This document shows positions 46,161-59,312 of a stretch of 64,000 nt of DNA, one piece after another. Origin of the DNA: Zea mays (lineage: Eukaryota > Streptophyta > Magnoliopsida > Poales > Poaceae); the NCBI RefSeq assembly GCF_902167145.1, contig NC_050099.1, positions 8,012,434 to 8,076,433 on the forward strand, given 5' to 3'. A program made the translations under genes and the position numbers. Position 1 is the first letter of the stretch, and every line of letters begins with the position of its first letter. The notes below the pieces were generated by a model. It did not search any database and was not told the DNA's origin. It saw only the letters and a program-made list of their open reading frames with translations.

Positions 46161-47476
46161 AATCCTACCCCCCTTAACAGAAATCTCGTCCTCGAGATTT
46201 GTAAGAAGAGGGATACAGAAGGATTGATTTGTATCTAGTTTTGAATTGCTTTTAGGTGACTAGGATAGCACGTGTTGTTTATAATCATGTTTTAGATATT
46301 GGTAAGAAAGTTGGGGTAAGAAATATCAAGATAAGTACAAGAAAGAAAGATTTTGGCGAGGGAAGACTTCATCATGCACAAAAGGTCTCGATTCATCTGA
46401 TGATCCATCTTGATCTTGGAAGACTTGAGTTGATGCTTATCCTCCCTTGACGTGGTTGGTCTTCTTTGGCCTTTATTCTTGGAGTCACCATCCGAGTTAA
46501 GGGTAGATGGCTAAGGACATATGGTTAGGATAGCCGGGGTGCATAACGTAGGTAGGCTTGAGCAGAGTTTTACTTTGCTTTTAGGACAAATGGACTAAGC
46601 AGACTGTGATGTAGGTTATGTTGTTGTTCACGGACGAGTTGGTATAAGACATTAATTTAGGTTAAGTTATGTTTGTGGAAGCAATGTCTAACCCATATCA
46701 CCAGATTAACTAACCTGTTAAAGATCTCACTTTAGATTGGATCATATTAGATTAAATGGGATTTAGATTAGATCAGTACAACTAGATTAGACTAGATAAT
46801 ATCTAATTACTTTGGATTAGATCATGGTTGGTACACTAGTGTGGGATAAATATGCTTTTTAGGGCAAGATGAATCCATAAGGATAGGGCAAAATCCTTTG
46901 AGGTCAGTTAGATCTATTAAGATGAGATAAAATCTTTGCAAGATAAGATGGATCTAGATACATTAGGATAAGTTAGGATCTTTTGAGATAAGATAGATCT
47001 ATGAGTGTAGGATAGAATCTTTTAAGATGAGATGGATATGGTTGGGCTAGATACTTTAATGAGGGATAATCTAGTTTGTTTAGTTATTTTGATGAGCATT
47101 TTTTTCCTATATGTATATGCAGATGTAATTGTGGACATTACTCCACAACTCATCACACTCAATCAAAGATCCAAATCAAACCAATATCATAAGAACAAGC
47201 ATTCAAGCATATAGATACTTATAAAAATAGTTTTGTTTTTGTTCCTGAGGGTAGGTCTCCTATTCCTAAAGTCACTTTAGGTTTGGGATTTCAAAGTGTG
47301 AAATCCACATTTGTCTTTAGAAGGAAAAAGGTAAGAGTAATCAGAGTAAAGCGGAAATAGGTGAGAAAAGATTAAGAAAAGTTTAGAAAGAATCAGAGTA
47401 GCAAGGTAAGTAGATAATGGTTGTCCAGTTGTATCTATGTTTCGTCCTACAATCAACATTCCTCTGATACCACTTC
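46161..47476 (-). other. Interior of the non-autonomous Ty3-type element
   Basis: 1316 bp without a coding region. 46860-47040 consists of degenerate short repeats around GATGAGATAAAATC(T)TTT and AGATAAGATGGATCTA. It holds the PBS and purine tract at its two ends. Confidence 0.75.
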
Positions 47477-50400
47477 TGTCACACCCGGGTTTTGGGGCAC
47501 CAAGACCCGGGCGCGAACATAATCACCAGGTGTGCTGGGACCAAGTCTCACACATATGATGAATCATGGCACAGGATCGAATGTCACAACTTTACTACAT
47601 AACAGGAGTTTTATACAAAATAAATAATTACATTATAAGGAGACAACGGTCCAACAACCCAAAGTTGACTGGGAGACGACGACCTAGACCTCTCACGAAC
47701 ACATCGCAGCATCCTCCATGCGCCTCATTTTGTGGTACCTGTTCTTGACCTGTGGGGGGGGGTGTGAGACAGCAAGAGTGAGCTCACATACGTTCATCGC
47801 TCAACAAGTTGTGGGGAATAATGTGCATGAACTCGCCAAAGGTGGGAGCTCACGTGAAGTGTAAGGCTTACCAAAGAGAATGGTTAGAGCTGAGCATTGC
47901 TTTTAAAGTTGGTCAAAATTTTATTAGCAATTACTAAGTATAAGTAAATACCAACCCAATTAAATAGTAGAACAAAAGTAATAACATCACCTGCGATGCA
48001 ATGCATATGACAAATTGAATTTAGTTCCATAAGTTAATCATGTGAGTGTCCGAGCTGCTCATGACCGTGAGCACGACTAGTATACCAGTTTTACACTCTG
48101 CAGAGGTTGCACATCTTTAATCGAGCTGCTCATGACTATGAGCACGGCTAGTATACCAGTTTTACACTCTGCAGAGGTTGCGCATCTTTACCCACAAGTC
48201 ATGTTACCCATCTTCCAAGAGACGGCCATTCCCATACACCTCTACCGAGGAGGCGAGGCAGGGTAACACTACGAGGCCTTTACAAAGTTCCACTAGCTTC
48301 AGAAAACTCGCTACAGTTTATAGGAAGCTCCAATGCAGGAATCCCTCGCATGACCGCCATCGCAGCAAAATCATCCCAAGGGCCTCCCTACACTGACCAC
48401 TCCCCTACTGCCCTTGCCCCTTTCGGGTAAGGTAGTCATCCACTAGCTTTCCTAATTAATCAGCCAAGGGCGTCCATAAACCCTTGTGGTAGCACTGTTT
48501 TCCCGGGTGGTTCTCCATGTTCCAATTAACATAATGATCTTATCATGAACAGTAAATAATAACTGATAATTAAAGATAATCATGAATAAAATGTATCTCT
48601 ATACCCAAAGCCACATAAAGCAATAGCAGGTACTACCCAAAAATCCAAGTGGTGAACAAGGTATAAAGATAGTCAAATTAGGGTAACCTATTGGGTCCCA
48701 TCAAAATTAACCTATGCAGATCATTATGATTAATCAGAACATGACTGGGTAAAAAGAAGTAATCAAGGGCACAACTTGCCTGGGACTTGAGATTCCAGGT
48801 ACCAACTTGTTCTTCAGATGACACGTAACCTCGCTGCTAGTCGTAGCAATACAAACAAACATTGTATAGGCAAAATTAACATCACACCAAACATAAGAAT
48901 AAACTACGTAATAATAATCTACGCGTCGCTACGAGATCGTAGAAACAAGAACCACTAAATTCGGAGCTACGGTTATTAAGTTATGAATTTCTGAAATTAT
49001 TTGGTGCTTAGAATAGATTAATCCAAATGAATAATTTTAATTCAAGTTTCATGGCTAAACAAAGGTACTAGGTGATACACAATATTAAGAAAATTATTGC
49101 AACTGGAATGACTTAATTTGGAGTTAAAATGAATTAACTATGAGTTATACAAGTTTATGGAATTATTTTCATACTAAAAACCTATTTCTTTATTAATTTC
49201 TGAATATCCTAAGTGTTCTGGACTGGGCATAATATTTCTTAAAAGATCAAGGGCCTAAATCACAATTTTCCTAAGACTCAGTATTCCCACAGTGTGGACT
49301 GCGGGTTCATTACCTAAAATCCCTAGGGTTCTTATGTGAAATGCGACGGTGAAGGGGTATCGCGGATTCTAAACCATCCGATCTAAACCAAGGGCCCAGA
49401 TTAAATAGATCTCACCCGAATCGGTAAGGCATAGCAGTCGCCGGATCTAATTTCAACCGTCGAGATTTAATGAACCGGGATCACCCTACGTCCGCACGAT
49501 CTGAGATCGACGTCTGTCATTACTCCCGGCAAGGGTTACGCGATAACCGATCCGATCCGCACGATCGTGATCCAACGACTGTCACTTGCACTACTCTCCG
49601 TCTAATCACGACCGATCATCACGACATCCACGGTCCCGACACCTTCTTCCTCCTAGGAACGTACTCACCACGGCCAGGAATGCCCATGGTGCGCAACGGC
49701 AGGTGCCGCACGACACCCGGAGACTACCAGGCTTCAGATCACGGTTTCTATGCGTCTAGACAACATGAGGGAGTTGAACAGAGGGCTTTTTTTTGTTACC
49801 AGGGCACGAACAGAGATTTCTGGGTCGCAATGGAGGCAACAAGCACCGACAACGAAGCGCAGTGACATACTCCACGGCGCCTAGGTCCACCCTGTACGCG
49901 CGATGGCACCAACTTGGTTCTCGGCGCCTACGGTGCTGCGAATGCCCCAGGACTCCGTGCCATGATCAATTGCGGGGAGAATCGAGACGACCACGGCGGT
50001 GGCCTCCTCTGTCACGCTGTCTCATAGCGAGATGAGCACGGGCCTGCACGGTGCTCAGCAGAATGCGGCGAAATCGTACGAGAGCAGCTTGGGTTTTTAT
50101 AGCCCTGAGAAATCCCAAGATCCGAACGGCGGAGTCCGAACTCGACCCTAACAACCTACGACGGCGGCGGCGGGTTCTGTTGGGGTCCATCACGTTTGAG
50201 AGCTGGGAGGAGATTTCGGCCATGGGGACCATGTACTGGTGACGGCGTGCGCGGCGAGGAGCGCAGACGTCGGAGTTAGTTGAAGAAGAAGGCTCCGGCC
50301 AGGGAACCGCATCGCCGAGATTCACGGAAATCACCAGGAGAGGATCACCGCGGTGGATCCGCCTGTTGTTTCGCGGAAGCTGTTATGCGGCGGCAGATTG

Positions 50401-51116
50401 GAGAAGACGAGCCGTTCGGGAGGGCCCAGCGGTCAGTGCACCAGAGTAAGCGCGCGTGCGAGCAGGGTGGCTGGCAACGTGGCCCACATGGCCGGTGACT
50501 TATGGGCGCGCGATGGTTCTGCCCAGAGGGGCCGCGATGTCAGCGAGACGGCCAAGGGTGGGCTGACAGGAGAGAGGAGGAAAAGTGGGCCGACCAGAGA
50601 GCTATTTGGGCCGAGAAATTCAGCTTCGGCCCAGGCGCAAATTTATGGCTTTTTCTCATTTCTGTTTTGCATTTTCTTTTCTATTTTCTCTTTCAAATCC
50701 CATTCTAATTCAAACACATGTCTTGAACTTCAAATTTCCTAGTATCCAAATAATTCCTAATGTGAATGTAAATTCTACTGTATACAATATTATTATTATT
50801 ATTATATTCTTTTCCCTATTATGTATTTATGGAAGGAATAAATCAAAATTCCTCCCCCATTTTATATTTTGTGTGTTCAAAACTTTGAGGTTTAGTTTAT
50901 GTTTTCCATAAAATGCATCACCACAAAATCAACATGAGATCAACCTTTCTTTATCTATTCATTATTTACTTAACTAATTTTAATATTGTTGTTTGAATAT
51001 GAGAAGGGAGAATCCAATAGATTTTCAATGGTCTTCAAAAACCTTATCATGAATGTATTTATTTCTTTATTTTATTATTATTATATTTTTTTCTTATACA
51101 AATTTTGGGCTTTACA
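47477..51116 (-). repeat. LTR (5' LTR in element orientation)
   Basis: 3640 bp, pair of 42535-46160. Visible differences include a shorter G run at about 47753-47761, base changes near 48077 and 48135, and an insertion CACATGGCCGGTGACTTATG near 50485. Confidence 0.92.
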
Positions 51117-51121
51117 TGGCT

Positions 51122-51683
51122 ATTGTTGGGCCATAAAAAATAAGCTTATTATTTTTGGTGGCTGTGCCTCGTGTGTGATCCAATTCAGCATCAACGCCAT
51201 GAAAGATGTGCAAAAATACCTAGCATTATCTTGTCATTCCTCACTAGTTTTAAGTGATAACATTATATATATTGGACTGTTCCATTTTTTATATTTGTGA
51301 TGTATTAGGCGTGTGTGTTTCTAGGACAACAACTAGGTTTCAATTTTATTAAATATTATAGTGCATCTTTATACTGGAAGCACTGTGTAGCTTGGGCCAA
51401 TATTTTTTTACTATCACGAAACTCATCCCTTTCCCAATCTAGGAAGCAGCAAGAGCAAAGGTGTTCGGATGACCAACAGTGAAGAAAGTATGGAGTGTTT
51501 ATTATGATACATTTTATGTTTTAGCTTTCAATTATAGTGTAGACTAACTTCTGTCTACCCTGAAGGAATTAATGGTACTAAAGGGTAAAAACGAAGGCTC
51601 AAACTGGCATTAACATATTGGTTGTTTTATATATTTATTTGTACACATTATTTATATTCATATGACTCTATTAGCCTCACAAT
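51122..51683. other. Flank of the LTR element
   Basis: The first 50 bases continue the motif block interrupted by the LTR element (GGGCCATAAAAAATAAG, TTTTTGGTGGCTGTGCC). After that no gene or element was recognised. Confidence 0.4.
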
Positions 51684-51824
51684 TAGAGGTGGTAATAGAT
51701 CACGATTCAAATGTTTTTTCACAACTTGTTTGAGTCTTTAATTATTTTTAGTTAAAAATAAATAATATAATATGATCCTTAAAATTTACAGTGTGCTGAA
51801 ATTTAAAGCCTATTACCACCCTTA
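51684..51824. mobile_element. hAT-type MITE, 141 bp
   Basis: Ends TAGAGGTGGTAATAGATC and GCCTATTACCACCCTTA are inverted repeats. The flanking octamers CTCACAAT and CCCGCAAC differ only by three transitions, consistent with an old 8-bp duplication. Same family as 53361-53518. Confidence 0.7.
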
Positions 51825-51832
51825 CCCGCAAC

Positions 51833-52817
51833 ACATTTATTGTTTTGCCCTAGCTACCTACTACATCCATAGAAAAGTTTGCACATAGAACGCGTATGTG
51901 CAAAATGATTACAATGTTTATTTTTAAATACCGAATCAATTTGGAGTTGATGTCATATATGCAATGTTAGCTCGCTTCAGCCAACTCATCTCCAAATATG
52001 AGAAATAATGATCCTCTGTCACATATAACCTGTAGCTTCGAGAGGACTGTGTGGGATTGGGCTACATTCAAAAATTGACTATGTTACCATTTGTTCCACG
52101 AACATCGATTGTGCACTTTCTCCTGTCAACATGACGGATGTGTTCTTCTTTAGTGTTGTTCTCAGATACTCGTCTGTTTTTAGTTGTCACTCTCCTCCAC
52201 AACTTCTGTTATATTTTCATGCCCAACTTCCTTAGCAACCTATCCAATACTCTACAAAGCAGAGGGAAGAGGTAACCACAGTGTGCTATCTTAACCAACA
52301 TCGTGCGGTAGAGGCAAATTGGTTGTAGGAATACATGAGTAAACTTTGTGTCCAACAGGAACAGTAACTGGTGGTCCACTACAATTAGTCATCTGCAGGC
52401 CACAAATATGAGAAACTGATTTTTTTCATGTCGTCAGAGCTATGTGTTTGGTTTGTTTTCTATAACCTAGATGGTTTAGAGATGAATAAGCCCTATTTTT
52501 GGAATACAACCCAATAGAAAATCACTTTACATGACAATAATGAATTTTAGAAATACAATTTTATGTAAGTTTCTCGGTGGTGCACAATTATTCAGCCATG
52601 AAGCAAAGAAAACACAAAACCAGTCATGTGCTTGCAGCTAAAGCTCATTCAAATGCTTCAGTTGATCATTAATGTTTGCAGCCATGTGGTACATTATTAC
52701 CCATCCTGCTAGCCAAACGGATACGTCGATTGGCAAATGCATACAGAAACAATAAGTGTGGTGTCTATGGGGGTTGTAGATTGTGGCTTACTAAGCCATT
52801 GGAGAGCTAGATCTGAG
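51833..52817. other. Intergenic, no gene seen
   Basis: No coding sequence or bounded element was recognised here. Confidence 0.35.
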
Positions 52818-52820
52818 TAA

Positions 52821-52957
52821 TTGCTTGTTCGTTTTGCTCTCCATCCATGTGGATTGTGTCGGATTATGTGGGTTTAAATACCAAACAAGTCAAAATCTTT
52901 CATAATTTTTTCCAATCCCATCCAATTCATATGTGATAGGAATAACCGAACAATGCC
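52821..52957. mobile_element. Tourist-like MITE
   Basis: 137 bp with ends TTGCTTGTTCGTTTTG and AATAACCGAACAATGCC, flanked by TAA at 52818-52820 and 52958-52960. Length and interior (CAAGTCAAAAT, CAATCCCATCCAATTCATATG) match the copy at 4200-4336. Confidence 0.75.
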
Positions 52958-53360
52958 TAAGCTGGAGAAACCCCAGATGTAATGTGATATGGGTACAACA
53001 GTAATGGTAACAATGCTGCAACAAATATTTTTAGAGGTCATGTTCATCAAGAAATCCATAAACTTTCATCGGCCAAAATCACCGAAAATAAGTGATTCCC
53101 ATAAAAAATAACTTATTTTTTTGTGGCCATAGGATTATTTTTAGCGGCACACTATATGTATCTAGAGTGTACTAATTTATGTCCAATGTAGGGTACTGAG
53201 TTCATGGTCATCAGTTCCATATATAGAGAACATGTTTGCTAGTGTACACAACAAGTCTGAAGCATTGAGAGAACAATTTCCTCCCTCACCGAGAGAACCT
53301 GTTGGATTAGGCTGCATCAGGGCATTGAATTCTCTTACTATTTGATCCACCAGTTGGGGC

Positions 53361-53518
53361 TAGGGGTGGTAATGGATCAGAATCCAAATGCCCCTTCACA
53401 AAAAGTTAAGGCCCTTAAATAACATTAGTTCAAAAATGAATAGGAATATGGCTTGATCCTAATCGGATTCGATCCTTAAAGTTTGTTGTGTAAAATTTAG
53501 AGCCCATTACCACCCCTA
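53361..53518. mobile_element. hAT-type MITE, 158 bp
   Basis: Inverted ends TAGGGGTGGTAATGG and CCATTACCACCCCTA. Flanking octamers GTTGGGGC (53353-53360) and GTTGAGGC (53519-53526) match at seven of eight positions, as expected for hAT. Confidence 0.85.
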
Positions 53519-53765
53519 GTTGAGGCAAGACTCAGTGGTCTCGCATAGAGGAGGGTAGCGATGCTGCATTTTGGCATGGAAACTATAGGGATCCATAGAG
53601 ATTAGAGCAGATAGATTAGAGAAGAGGAGGTAGTGGCTATGTTTATGATAAATAGAGGAGATAAAACGTGGTGGTGGGACATGGCGGTAGAGTTGAGGTC
53701 ACCGTAAATTGGTTGAGCTTCTTCGTAACAGTGGGTCTTATAATTTCATCTGCCTCTAGAAATGA

Positions 53766-53797
53766 CTAGTACCTCATGAGCTCGCGCTTCGCGCGAT
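53766..53797 (-). mobile_element. Helitron 3' terminus of a second type
   Basis: On the minus strand a hairpin CGCGCGAAGCGCG is followed by AGCTCATGAGGTA and CTAG, then T (53765). This is a typical Helitron 3' end, but its hairpin differs from that of the GCCCGTGCGTTGC family. The body would extend to the right; I could not locate a TC 5' end. Confidence 0.5.
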
Positions 53798-53799
53798 CG

Positions 53800-55560
53800 T
53801 TTTGACGATGTGTTTAATAGTTGATTCAGAGCGTGCATATGGTAAAGATTGTGTTGTTTTAAATATATAGATTGAGAATGTATGAACATAAATATATGTA
53901 GAAGTATATACATAGCAGTGATAAAATAATTTAAACATGTAGTTATTTGTAGTAGAGTGTTACAACCGATAAATATAGTATAATGAGTAGCCTAGATATT
54001 ATGTTATAAAGGTTCTGGTTGTAGTTAGCTGAGCCAACAGATTTTTTTATTAGTCACCACACAAAATAATTATGCGGTAAAAGAGAGTTTGTAGTGACTA
54101 CGCCAAGCTGAGCCATATGTATACAAATTTCTTAGGACAATAAAATAATTGGATATAATATTATTGCTTTCTATATTGAATGTATTTGTGAACATCAAGA
54201 TATAATTAGTAGGACATGGTTTAAATTTTTTTGTACCTAAGCAGTACAGGGCTGATATATATGTTGGAGTCCCAATCACTTATAAATTGTAGGTATCACC
54301 GTGATGAGTATGTATGCAAAACCAATTGTAGAATATATTACTTACTGCATATTAAGCTTTGTAAACAAAATTTAGAGGATATCTTCAATTTGATCATATG
54401 CACAAAACACTGTGTGTAATCATTTTGTTTCTATTCAAGATGTTTATGAGACAATATACCATTTTCTTGAATATCTGATCCCACGGTCACACCATTCCTG
54501 CTCGAGCACTGGAAGACCACATCTCCGACCTCCACATTGCATGTCGCTGGAGCCGAAGCTCGAGCGTACTCATCACCGACCTCATCTCTGATAACTTTGA
54601 ATCTGGACCCATAATTTACATAAATATTTCTTATAACTTTATATAAGTTTAGATTTAAAGTTCTCAGAAAATTCTAAAAATATTTGTATATGTTAGTTTA
54701 GCTAAGAGAAGATTCATGTAAAAATGGAGATAATTTTATTACTATTTGCTAGATTTTTTCTAAAAATAAATGTAAAATTGATTTAATTAATAATTGGGAG
54801 AAAGATCACTTAACTTGCTTAATAAAACAAACAAAAATTCTAGTAGTTTAGTAATAGTATTATTTAGCTCTACTAATTTGTTAGCATCATAAAATAAGAA
54901 ATGAATCAGAGACAAAAATATTAAATTATTTTTATGTTTTTTTTAATTTTTAGTAATGAATCTGCTACTCTTAAAGTTTTAGGAAAATTAGAGCAAATAT
55001 AATATTTAATTATCGATTTAGCGTAAAACTACATAAAATTTGGACACTAGTAGAAGACAAAATTGAAAGAGATAAAATGGGTGCCACTTAAATCAGTGTC
55101 ACGTCATCTAAATCGCCAACTAAAACAGCCTAGTGGGTAATTTGACTAGTTTTATGAAGTTGAAAGGGTTAAACAATCGATTTTGAAGATGATTGGGTGA
55201 AGTAGATCACACTCTAAAAGTCAAGGATTATGTAGACTTATTCATAATGTAATATGACAGTCGCCACCTTTTGAACAATTAACTAACAATCCTGATAAAT
55301 AAACATATTACCCCCATATTCTTTTATAAGACACAATCAAAGATGACACAGTTCACCAATTACACTACCATCATTTATTCATTATATTTTTAATGAATAT
55401 ACAAATTGTAGCCAAGACATTGTGATAGAGCAAATTTTATATTAGGGACTGGAGATAAAAATTGGTTACAACCATTTCCATCCATAATGGACTTCAAAAA
55501 CAAGATACATTGGAGACTATATTCAAACTAATTGAACTAACTTAAACATAACAAAAGCAA
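53800..55560. other. AT-rich interval, possibly Helitron body
   Basis: No gene was recognised. A small GC-richer part at 54480-54600 (CACCATTCCTGCTCGAGCAC) could be a gene fragment but resembles no family I know. Confidence 0.3.
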
Positions 55561-55567
55561 ACTAAAT

Positions 55568-55890
55568 CTAAGAATCATCCTTCATCCACCGCATGTCGGG
55601 AGGCTCCTCATTATCGTCGTTCTCCTCCTCATCATCCTTGTCTTCCTCCTTAGCCTCGACATCTACGTCATCGACGATGATGACAACGATGTCATCGTCA
55701 GTGTCATTCATGGCGCCGCAGTTGTCATCCCTCGTGGCAAGCTGCAACGAGGAGACAAGGAATAACACTTAAGTTTTGAACCATGACCATCGATGATTAA
55801 TTTGTTATACCTTGCTTTGAGGACCATCTTCCATGGGACCCTATGCGGAATGACTTGCGGCTTGCCGCCAACAGTAATGAGGCAGTCTGC
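55568..55890 (-). pseudogene. Exon-like pieces with an acidic C-terminus, unrecognised
   Basis: On the minus strand an exon-like segment (55890-55811) reads DCLITVGGKPQVIPHRVPWK before a GTATAAC donor. After a GTTGCAG acceptor, a second (55741-55568) reads LATRDDNCGAMNDTDDDIVV and a very acidic stretch, ending DMRWMKDDS and a stop. Joining the two at these sites does not keep the frame, so either the model or the gene is broken. Acidic tails of this kind are common in nuclear proteins; no family is assigned. Confidence 0.3.
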
Positions 55891-56338
55891 TAAATTACAT
55901 CCTAGAGTCTTTAGAACTCCGATGCGTTTGATAAGTATGGTGAATCCAAAACATTCAGAGCGAATGTGAATTTTATATAGAACAAAAGTTGTCTATGTGA
56001 GGGACGTCCATCTTAGTTATATGCTAACCTGCAGAACTTCCTCATACCTCCCAAGGCCAGTGCTCAATCTCAATGCCACTCGTAAGTGCATGATAACATA
56101 TATAGCTAAATGAAATGCTTCAACTAGCAAAGCAACTTATGTGATATGTGATACCTTTGGCACCCTTTTGGACTATTTGTTTCTAGTTTTATATGCTAGG
56201 ATACTACCAAGACTAGAGTATAAGGGAAGCATCTACTCGTGTATATAATTTCATATATATGTCCCTCAAAATGTGCTCCTCCAGTTTGGTTTTAGGTTCG
56301 GCGTGCATTCTACATAAGTTGTATGAGAAGAGAGGGTC
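55891..56338. other. Intergenic with an exon-like repeat
   Basis: The stretch AACTTCCTCATACCTCCCAAGG near 56036 in plus orientation resembles minus-strand sequence at 41.8, 21.1 and 17.3 kb. Nothing else was recognised. Confidence 0.35.
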
Positions 56339-56509
56339 AATGTTTTCAAGCCGTCCAATTAGTCGTGATTAGTCACGATTAATCGTCCTAGTCGGTTTGG
56401 ACCAATCACGATTAATCGCCAAGTCGTCTGACTAATCGCTATTAATCACGATTAATAGCCCAAGTCGACCAACCAAAATGATCAACAAATCGTCCGACTT
56501 GAAAACATT
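56339..56509. mobile_element. Fold-back MITE
   Basis: Inverted ends AATGTTTTCAAG and CTTGAAAACATT surround repeated GATTAATCG(T/C) and CACGATTAAT motifs. No clear target duplication is visible. Confidence 0.6.
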
Positions 56510-56810
56510 CATAACTCATAAGTTGCCTTCCATACTCTATCATTACGATTATCAAAAGTTCTGACTATATTTTTGAGAGCCTCTTGTGTGCTCTTCCGTA
56601 TACTAGAGTGGAGACAGAGTCAAATTTTAAAAATGCCAGGGTAAAATTGTAATGCAATTAACTGTATATCGAGAGTGAAGTTGGAACTGTTATCCTTGCT
56701 GCATGCGTGCATTATGTTTGTTCGAGCAGTCTTAGTCAAAGCTGAGACAAGTTGTGAAGCAATAACTTGTACCTCTCCATGATCAAAGAGTAGTTTACGT
56801 TGATCCTTTA

Positions 56811-56938
56811 AGCCTTGTTCGGTTGCATTAGGATTGGAGAGGATTGAGGGATATTAAATATCCTTCTATTCAATTTTAAGTAGGAAGTGATTTAATCCCC
56901 TCCAATCTCCTTTAACCCACACCTAACCAAATAAGGCT
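56811..56938. mobile_element. Tourist-like MITE
   Basis: 128 bp with ends AGCCTTGTTCGGTTGC and AACCAAATAAGGCT, flanked by TTA at 56808-56810 and 56939-56941. The interior resembles the copy at 12427-12552 (TTTAATCCCCTCCAATCTCC). Confidence 0.82.
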
Positions 56939-56941
56939 TTA

Positions 56942-59312
56942 AGGGTGAACCCATACTGCCACAGTCTTGTCTTGTCAGAGGTGACGGTGCAATAGCAGGA
57001 CATTATAACAGTTTAGACAATTCATGATACCAATGGTCACAGTGACATAAAAGAGTATGGATTTCAACAAAGTAGAACTCATAAGAGTAATGCTAGTAAA
57101 GTCATTTTCATACACTTAACAAGGCTAATAGCATTGTGTGTGTGTCTGGGAGATAAAGACGGATCATAGCGTATTTACCAAATCCAAATAGGATGGCGCT
57201 GTATCGGGATTGAGATGCATCGGGATGCATCTTTAACATTGTACTACAAGTTTATTATGGCATTGTACTCAATATAATTGCTAAATAACAACTTTCAAAT
57301 GGTAGAATCCAAATCGCTGAAGCCTGTCCACTTGTCGAGATGGCTTGGGAACATATCAACGCCTTCCAGCTTTGGATGTGCTATGGGCTTTAGAGTTTGG
57401 ATTGGTTGTCGAGGATGAGATTGTAACAGTTGTTGTATAAGATGTTTCTGTAATTTGATGAGTAGTCTGAGTACCTCTGTCATCTCATGTGCAAATCTTT
57501 TAATTTATTTCTTGATACAACTGCATATTTCTATCAAAAAAAAGTGCTACGCTGTCTCACTTCCTGCTCAGAGCAATGTTTTCTAGTTTATTGAAGCCAG
57601 TATGAGAAGATGAAATGTCATGACTTATACATTTGAGATACACATCACACAAGGCTAGATGAGAGTTCAGTATGCCGGAAATGCTAGTTGATAATTTGAT
57701 GCATAGATGGCTACATGAGGTTTCAAGCAGTTGTATACTATGTGTTGTAGTGTTGCATTTGTGGTTTACACAATAGCTCCAACACAGAGGTCTACATGTC
57801 GTGCTATTTTTCTCATGTTCGGACAGTCACCTCACTTTCCCTTGCAACTCCAAGATCATGTGTTACTGGCACTCGTTTTATGGATGCCATTGTCGTAGGC
57901 TAGACCACCACCAAGCAAACATTGCACACACAGATCCTGACATGCGAGTGTTGCTAAGCATATTTCTGCGAGTCTTACAATACTCACTGTAGTTTTCACA
58001 TAATTATTTAAAAAATGGGTTGTGTATTTCCTAATGCCTTTCAAGCCTATGCTATAATAGTAGTATATTGAGGCATAGGAACAACATGCAACATGTTTGT
58101 GAACAAGGATGGTGGACTGTGAAAAACTAAAGGTCTCTTGAATTGTGTTACATTTATAGTCCAACGAGTTCTGTAGCACTAGATAATGATTGTGTAAAAC
58201 CCTGTATTTTTTGCATTAAGAATATGAGTAATGGTCCTTGTCTTAGTGACCTGACATCGTTCCTGACTAACGAAGTAATTTAATATTGGTACTACATTTC
58301 TGTGATAAAATAGATGTAACTTCATGAAAGATTGCTTATACCTTTCTTATATTAACGATAAACATCTAAGTATACTGGGTTTCGAAAAACATGTTTTGTA
58401 GCATTGTAATGATCCATTTTGATTTATATCTTTGTGTCACTTTTCAATTTGTTGATGGGAAAGAAATGTGGGAACGAATCCAATAGTTGCTTAACAAATA
58501 AAATCAGAATCTGTTTAGAAAGAATTTGCCATACCCTCTCTCGACTATATTTGGAATCCAAAGGGTACAAGGTGTCAGAACTAGGAAAGAGAGTGGTGCT
58601 CAATCTCTTTTGTGCCTCTCAAAGCGAGCTGCCCTCTACAAATGCCATCTCTAATATATATGTAGCAACGTCTCATCTTCCATCTCCGTAAGCGGGTCTT
58701 AGGCTGCATCCCAACATTACAAATCTAAAGTAGGAAGGTTTTAACATTTCAACATATGTACATGTATGCATATATTTGTATACATGTTTACAATTAAGTT
58801 AGCTGGCATATTCATGTAATGATATATATAGTTTATTTTGTGTATATATATAAATACATGTGAGTATGTAAATCACCAATACGTTTCCTTTTCATATAGT
58901 ATTGGAAATCAAAAGATACAAATTGATTGCTACATAATATATATTTTTCTAGTGGGCATGGTAAGCGCGTTGGGAAGTCTATTCCATCGAGAAACTCTTG
59001 AAGGACTAGGCGGGAAACCTTGTTAAGGAAGCTATACTAGCTAGAAATGCTGCCTTGATGAATAGACACACCGGTTGAGATGTTGAAGAATAATACAACT
59101 CTTAATTTCAGATATGCACGGACAGACATGTGATTAGTAAAAAAGTTATTGATTGTACTGATCACTTAATGACCATCCGACCCTCTTATAATTTGTTCTA
59201 ATCCAGAACCAATTATCTGTGAGGAACTATATATTTCCATGAACTTTTTCATATCATTTCAACGTTGAATTTCGCTTGTGAAGCATTGAGCAGTTTCTTC
59301 CATGCATAAACC
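56942..59312. other. Intergenic, no gene seen
   Basis: Short open frames (57295-57483 minus, 57801-57992 plus, 58419-58691 plus) show no family resemblance. TATATA-rich sequence lies at 58825-58855. A TCAAAAAAAAG tract near 57533 could be a retroposon tail but has no matching duplication. Confidence 0.4.

Larger units (their letters stand above)
42535..51116 (-). mobile_element. Non-autonomous Ty3-type LTR retrotransposon with 3.6-kb LTRs
   Basis: LTRs 42535-46160 (3626 bp) and 47477-51116 (3640 bp) flank only 1316 bp of interior. The target duplication TGGCT is present at 42530-42534 and 51117-51121. On the minus strand the primer-binding site TGGTATCAGAG (47472-47462) follows the 5' LTR (47477-51116), and a purine tract with AAGGGGGGTAGGATT (46175-46161) precedes the 3' LTR. 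The CTCGAGGACGAGATTT sequence next to the purine tract is the usual end of Ty3/gypsy pol. No gag or pol remains, so the copy must be mobilised in trans. The LTRs differ at scattered bases and small indels (for example near 50485), suggesting a fairly recent insertion. Confidence 0.92.
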
